From contig CABUVH010000078.1 of NCBI GenBank assembly GCA_902494935.1, positions 1 to 8,979 of the forward strand: a stretch of DNA of 8,979 nucleotides. Reading direction: 5' to 3'. The notes under the pieces are model-generated. The model ran no database searches, had not been told where the DNA came from, and worked only from the letters and a program-made list of their open reading frames with translations. Made by a program: the position numbers and the translations under genes. How positions within the stretch are numbered: position 1 is the stretch's first letter; every line of letters begins with the position of its first letter. The DNA comes from an uncultured Collinsella sp. GTDB taxonomy: Bacteria > Actinomycetota > Coriobacteriia > Coriobacteriales > Coriobacteriaceae. This document shows positions 5,295-8,979 of the stretch, piece by piece.

Positions 5295-6257
5295 CTAGTC
5301 CACAATGACAAGGAATGTCGTGTAGAGACCCAGATGGAGCCTGTCGCTGTTGGCGATTTCCACGGGGGGATAGACTTTGCCGGGCTCGCGTTGGTCGCGC
5401 GGCGGCTCAATCACAATATCGCCGTCGCCCGCGCCCGATTCGAGCACTGTGCCGTTGGTCGATCCAAGGCCCTGGGCGTACCAGTGCTCACCCTCGAGCC
5501 AAATGCGAAGATGCTCGCGCGATGCGTCGGCGCCCACATCGGTGATGCTGGGCGAGGTTTTGGGCAAAGAACCAATCACGGTGCCGCGCGGATCGCGTGT
5601 GAGGGGATGGATTTGCATGTCGGCGCAGTTGTCGGCATGGGTTCTGAGCAGACCGAGGTTGGGGGCGACGGTGCGCGGCTGTTCCAGGCTGTTCATAAAG
5701 CCACGTCCGACGGTAGTTTCGGTGGTGCCGAAGTGCCCGCCCGTCTTGCTGCTGCAAAAGCGCTCGACGGTGGCCACGCCCTGAACGGGATCGGCGAGCG
5801 CCCCCGTTGCCACAAAGAGCATAAGGTAAAGCGTGCTTTTCTCGCGCACGGCATTGCCGTCGAAGTTGTCGATGCGATTGAGGGCATTTGCATATAGGCG
5901 GCTGTCCAGCTTGTAGCTGGCGAGAGCCGACATCATTTCGTTGGCGGCCGGACCGCGATAGTGCTCGGCGATTGCCCGATAGGCGGCCTCGCCGCCGCCG
6001 AGCTTGCTGCAGATTGCCGAGGAAAGGTTGAGTGTGGTGACGGTAAAGTCGCTGTAGATGGAGGGTGCGCACTGGTCAGGCTTGCGATGGACGATGTAAC
6101 GGGTGAGATACGAGCGGTTGGAAGAGCATTTCTCGAGCAGGGTACTGCCGAGATAAGAGTTTCCATTGATGAGCATTCGGGCGATCTCGAGATGTTTAAG
6201 ACCGCCGAACGAGCGAATATCGTTATAGAGGACCGAGCAAGGCGTCTCTGCTGCCAC
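5295..6257 (-). CDS. FHA-domain protein with uncharacterised N-terminal region
   Basis: 320 residues. The GTG start at 6257 is chosen because AAAGGAGG lies 5 nt upstream, the best ribosome site in the window; a longer frame from 6452 would run across the promoter region. The C-terminal 95 residues (about 225-318) form an FHA domain, a phosphothreonine-binding fold, shown by SREH at 246-249, GSTNGT at 265-270 and a final DRLHLG strand. The Gly-Arg usually found in the first conserved loop reads Ile-Gly-Ser (228-230), so a phosphate-contacting arginine may be missing. Residues 1-220 look mainly helical and soluble, with several cysteines; I do not recognise the fold. There is no signal peptide or membrane helix. 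It lies immediately before the kinase gene on the same strand, which suggests it is a substrate reader, substrate or scaffold for that kinase. Confidence 0.85.
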   Translation of the reverse strand: MAAETPCSVLYNDIRSFGGLKHLEIARMLINGNSYLGSTLLEKCSSNRSYLTRYIVHRKPDQCAPSIYSDFTVTTLNLSSAICSKLGGGEAAYRAIAEHYRGPAANEMMSALASYKLDSRLYANALNRIDNFDGNAVREKSTLYLMLFVATGALADPVQGVATVERFCSSKTGGHFGTTETTVGRGFMNSLEQPRTVAPNLGLLRTHADNCADMQIHPLTRDPRGTVIGSLPKTSPSITDVGADASREHLRIWLEGEHWYAQGLGSTNGTVLESGAGDGDIVIEPPRDQREPGKVYPPVEIANSDRLHLGLYTTFLVIVD

Positions 6258-6363
6258 GGATACCTCCTTTGATTGCTTCCTAGCCAATATGGCGATAGGA
6301 ATTAATGGCCCCGGTGGGCGACGTATTAAATGGCTGCACAATAAATAGTGTAACCAAAGCAAC

Positions 6364-6369
6364 ATTATA
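6364..6369 (-). promoter_or_regulatory. Predicted -10 box for the FHA gene
   Basis: The minus strand reads a perfect TATAAT here, 106 bp before the GTG start. A CTGCAA (6391-6386) at 16 bp spacing is a weak -35 match (3 of 6), so the promoter may need an activator or be used weakly. Judged by eye only. Confidence 0.45.
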
Positions 6370-6436
6370 GGCCACATGTTCGAAATTGCAGGAAGACTGA
6401 GAGATTTGGTTTGGACTGGACGGAAATCCCCCTCTG

Positions 6437-6491
6437 TCTTGATCTGTAACATTTGGACCCGATTTTGCCCTGCATCTGTTACAGATTGAGA
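6437..6491. repeat. 55-bp palindromic element, copy 2
   Basis: TCTTGATCTGTAACA at 6437-6451 and TGTTACAGATTGAGA at 6477-6491 form an inverted repeat with two mismatched positions around a 25-nt spacer. The right arm is identical to the right arm of copy 1, and the arm and spacer lengths are the same. The spacer, read on the minus strand, contains GCAGGGCAAAAT, close to GCAGGGAAAAT of copy 1. So the homology extends into the spacer and the two copies lie in opposite orientation. It sits upstream of both divergent genes. Confidence 0.75.
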
Positions 6492-6558
6492 TAATCGGCC
6501 GGGCCCACCTCGTCCGCCTCGTCATCTGTGGTTTACGTGGGGGCATACGGAGTGCGGG

Positions 6559-6564
6559 TATACT
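6559..6564 (+). promoter_or_regulatory. Possible -10 box for the helicase gene
   Basis: TATACT (5 of 6 consensus bases) lies about 200 bp before the helicase ATG. I see no good -35 at 16-18 bp. TTTACG at 6532-6537 is a partial match but 21 bp away. If used, it would give a leader of roughly 190 nt. Confidence 0.3.
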
Positions 6565-6763
6565 AACCGGCGGCGAATCTGCTCCATCGCTTAGAGCTGC
6601 TGCGTCTGGACGGCGCGTGATAGGGCTGCCAAAGCGATCGCCAGCGTGCTGAGCAACGTCCTCTCTGTGCGCACCCGTTTTTGTATGTATTAGCGCACTA
6701 CCAAGCACGCCAGCGCGGCCGCATGCCGTGCCCATAGCGCGTGCAGATAAGGAACAACAACAT

Positions 6764-8979
6764 ATGCGTAATTCTGTATCCGACGTCACCGACGCCGAGA
6801 TTCTGGACGAGACCCGCGAGGCCATGACCCAGGCTGCCTTCGATGCCGCCGACGAGGCAAATGCTGCCCAGGCCGTCGAGTCCGCTACCGAGAGCCTGCC
6901 CGCCTTTGACGAGCTGGGGCTTTCCGACGAGATGCTTCGTGCTATCGAGAGCCTGGGCTACACGGCGCCGACGCCCGTGCAGGCCGGCTCGATCCCCGTG
7001 GTGCTCGAGGGCCGCGACCTGCTTGCCGCCGCCCAGACCGGCACCGGCAAGACGGCCGCCTTTTTGCTGCCGACCATGAACAATCTGGAGCACATCGCTC
7101 CGCCCAAGCCCGTGCGTGAGCGCGGCGGCCGCAACCGTCGTCGCGGCGCCAAGAAGCCCGAGGGCAACGGCCGTGGCCCCGTGATGCTCGTCATCACCCC
7201 CACGCGCGAGCTCGCCCAGCAGATCGACGAGGTCGCGAGCAAGATCGCCGACGTCACCGGCCATGTCGCCGTGACCGTCGTGGGTGGCGTGAGCTACAAG
7301 CCGCAGACCGCGGCACTCAAGTACGGCTGCGATATCCTGGTCGCCACGCCGGGCCGTCTGGTCGACCTGATCGAGCAGGGCGCCTGCCACCTGAACGAGG
7401 TCAAGGTGCTGGTGCTCGACGAGGCCGATCGCATGCTCGACATGGGCTTTTTGCCCGCCGTCCGCCGCATTGTGCGCGAGACGCCGGCCGAGCGCCAGAC
7501 GCTGCTGTTCTCGGCGACCCTCGACGAGGAGGCCGTGGGCGAGATCACCGACCTGGTGAGCGACCCGGCCCGCGTGGAGATCGCGCCCGCTACGTCGACT
7601 GCCGACACCGTCGACCAGTTTGTGTTCCCGGTGTCCATCGAGGCCAAGAACAACCTGCTGCCCGAGTTCCTCAAGAAGGAGGGCCCGGAGCGCACCATCG
7701 TCTTTATGCGCACCAAGCACCGTGCCGACAGCTGCTGCCGTCGTCTGGAGCGCAAGGGCATCAAGGCCGCCGCAATTCACGGCAACCGCAGCCAGGCTCA
7801 GCGCGAGCGTGCCCTTTCGGCCTTCCGCGACGGTACCGTCGACGTGCTGGTGGCAACCGACGTGCTTGCCCGCGGCATCGATATTAGCGACGTGCGCTAC
7901 GTCGTGAACTTTGACGTGCCGGCCGAGCCGACCGACTACATCCACCGTATTGGCCGTACGGGCCGCGCCGGCGAGCTGGGCTGGGCTATCACGTTTGTGA
8001 CCGAGCAGGACGTGGACGAGTTCTACGAGATCGAGAAGCTCATGGACAAGACCGCCGACATCTACGAGGCCGGCGACCTGCACGTGGGTCCCAACCCGCC
8101 CGCGGTTGACCCCGAGCGCGACCCTGCGGCCTTTAAGGTGAAGAAGAAGACCAAGCGCGGCAAGTCCAAGAGCAAGAAGAAGCTTGAGCAGGCGCGTCGC
8201 GACGGCAAGCGCAACGGCGACGATTACGGCGATGTGGCTGGTCGTTCCAACCGCGGTCGCGACGAGCGTCGCGGCGACGGCGAGCGTCCGAGCCGTCCCA
8301 AGCGCGGCGGTAAGACCCGCGTGCGCGAGGGCGTTCAGGCTCGCGTGGACGAGGCTGTGGAGAGCGTGGCCCGCGAGGTGGCTGCCGAGGAGCGCGGCGG
8401 TGCTGTCGAGCAGGCCCCGCGTGGCAACCGTGCCGAGCGTCGTGCCAAGCAGTTCCAGGGCGAGGCGCATCGCCGTCGCCGCGAGGACGAGGACCGCGGC
8501 GGTCGTCGCCGTGTTGAGCGCGAGGACGAGGGCCGTGGCTCGCGTGGCGGCAAGCGTGGTGCGGGCGACCGTCGTCGTTCCGGTCGCGATGACGAGCGCG
8601 GCGGCCGTGATGAGTGTCGCGGCGGCGAGGGTCGTGGTGAGCGTGCTGCCCGTGGCGGTGAGTCCCGTGGCGGCAAGCGCTTTGAAGAGCGCGGTAGCCG
8701 CGGCGGCGAGCGTCGCGAGGGTGCTCGCGGCAATGGCGGCCGCGGCGGCGCTGGTCGTTCTAACGAGTCGCGCGATCGTCGTGACCCGCGTGCCAGCCGC
8801 GATCGTCGCGATGATTGGCGCAACTACGACGATACCCGCGAGGAGCGTCGTGGCGGCTATCGTGGCGGGCGTGGCGGCAACCAGGCCGGCTCCCGTGGCG
8901 GCCGTGCCGGCGGTCGCGATAATCGTGGCAGCTATGGCAATAGTCGTGGTGGCAAGCGCGGCAGTAGCTCCCGCCGTCC
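6764..8979 (+). CDS. DEAD-box ATP-dependent RNA helicase, 3' end outside the window
   Basis: 738 codons are read with no stop before the window edge. The ATG at 6764 follows AAGGAA at 6749-6754. All core motifs are present: Q motif with Phe48 and Gln73, motif I AQTGTGKT (90-97), Ia PTRELAQQ (146-153), TPGR (195-198), II DEAD (219-222), III SAT (250-252), IV IVFMRTK (312-318), V ARGID (369-373) and VI HRIGRTGR (394-401). It is an ATP-driven remodeller of RNA duplexes and ribonucleoproteins in the cytoplasm, with CshA/DeaD/RhlE-type roles in ribosome assembly, mRNA decay or cold growth. Unusual parts are a basic Gly/Arg/Lys insertion of about 27 residues between motifs I and Ia (112-138), and a tail from about 455 to beyond 738, first Lys-rich and then very rich in Arg, Gly, Asp and Glu with many RGG units. 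The exact subfamily is not clear. Confidence 0.95.
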   Translation, partial: MRNSVSDVTDAEILDETREAMTQAAFDAADEANAAQAVESATESLPAFDELGLSDEMLRAIESLGYTAPTPVQAGSIPVVLEGRDLLAAAQTGTGKTAAFLLPTMNNLEHIAPPKPVRERGGRNRRRGAKKPEGNGRGPVMLVITPTRELAQQIDEVASKIADVTGHVAVTVVGGVSYKPQTAALKYGCDILVATPGRLVDLIEQGACHLNEVKVLVLDEADRMLDMGFLPAVRRIVRETPAERQTLLFSATLDEEAVGEITDLVSDPARVEIAPATSTADTVDQFVFPVSIEAKNNLLPEFLKKEGPERTIVFMRTKHRADSCCRRLERKGIKAAAIHGNRSQAQRERALSAFRDGTVDVLVATDVLARGIDISDVRYVVNFDVPAEPTDYIHRIGRTGRAGELGWAITFVTEQDVDEFYEIEKLMDKTADIYEAGDLHVGPNPPAVDPERDPAAFKVKKKTKRGKSKSKKKLEQARRDGKRNGDDYGDVAGRSNRGRDERRGDGERPSRPKRGGKTRVREGVQARVDEAVESVAREVAAEERGGAVEQAPRGNRAERRAKQFQGEAHRRRREDEDRGGRRRVEREDEGRGSRGGKRGAGDRRRSGRDDERGGRDECRGGEGRGERAARGGESRGGKRFEERGSRGGERREGARGNGGRGGAGRSNESRDRRDPRASRDRRDDWRNYDDTREERRGGYRGGRGGNQAGSRGGRAGGRDNRGSYGNSRGGKRGSSSRR

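Larger units (their letters stand above)
6258..6763. other. Divergent intergenic region between FHA gene and helicase gene
   Basis: About 506 bp without a convincing gene. In order along the plus strand it holds the FHA gene's leader (6258-6363), a TATAAT box for that gene, a copy of the 55-bp palindrome (6437-6491), a possible helicase -10 box (6559-6564), and about 195 nt of helicase leader with short self-complementary stretches such as GCGATCGC at 6634-6641 and GCGGCCGC at 6715-6722. Frames that cross the region overlap the real genes on the wrong strand or lack ribosome sites. Confidence 0.6.

Noticed and set aside
6258..6452. N-terminal extension of the FHA gene from 6452, which would include a hydrophobic stretch
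   Set aside because: The stretch covers the predicted TATAAT box and reaches into the palindromic repeat. The GTG at 6257 has AAAGGAGG 5 nt ahead, so the apparent membrane segment is not likely to be translated.
3039..6491. Treating the module between the two palindromic copies as a transposon
   Set aside because: There is no transposase, integrase or target-site duplication in sight, and codon use looks like that of the neighbours. The flanking copies are recorded only as repeats.
6698..8470. A 590-codon open frame on the minus strand opposite the helicase gene
   Set aside because: It lies wholly opposite a helicase with every conserved motif. Its composition (Ala, Leu, Gly, His, Val rich) is what the codon bias of the helicase gives in antisense, and it has no recognisable domain or ribosome site.

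Overview
The window looks like the chromosome of a high-GC actinobacterium of the Coriobacteriia, most likely Collinsella or a close relative. This rests on strong G/C third-position codon bias, a DEAD-box helicase with a very long Arg/Gly tail, and a kinase/FHA/DUF6273 gene style I associate with gut Coriobacteriia. It is inference, not a database match.

Layout. (1) 79-2787, minus strand: a copper-efflux pair. The Cu(I) P1B-ATPase copA comes first, followed 147 bp downstream by the small copper chaperone copZ. A promoter with a C-tract/G-tract palindrome in its 19-bp spacer lies in front of copA. A 102-nt imperfect palindrome, better paired in the copA-copZ direction than in the other, fills most of the gap between the two genes. 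(2) 2866-3038: no gene, but three copies of a half-site (TGTTACAGATTGAGA or a variant) that form palindromes. (3) 3039-6257, minus strand: a phospho-signalling module. An FHA-domain protein comes first. After a gap holding two strong hairpins comes a Ser/Thr-kinase-like receptor gene with a kinase domain, one membrane segment and a DUF6273-type outer domain. The receptor gene is cut by a single in-frame TAA within the kinase C-lobe, so it is probably a recent pseudogene, a readthrough gene or a sequence error. (4) 6258-6763: intergenic and divergent, with a second copy of the 55-bp palindromic element, a promoter for the FHA gene and a long leader for the helicase. (5) 6764 to the window end, plus strand: a DEAD-box RNA helicase whose 3' end lies outside the window.

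How it fits together. CopZ would carry Cu(I) in the cytoplasm and hand it to CopA for export, probably under a copper-responsive regulator that is not in this window. The FHA protein and membrane kinase are probably signalling partners, although the FHA phosphate-binding Gly-Arg appears changed and the kinase is interrupted. The 55-bp palindrome occurs on both sides of the kinase/FHA module. The helicase is a housekeeping RNA-remodelling enzyme unrelated to the other two groups.

The points most worth a second look are the nonsense-split receptor kinase, the 55-bp palindromic repeat with a fixed 25-nt spacer, and the large structured element between copA and copZ.
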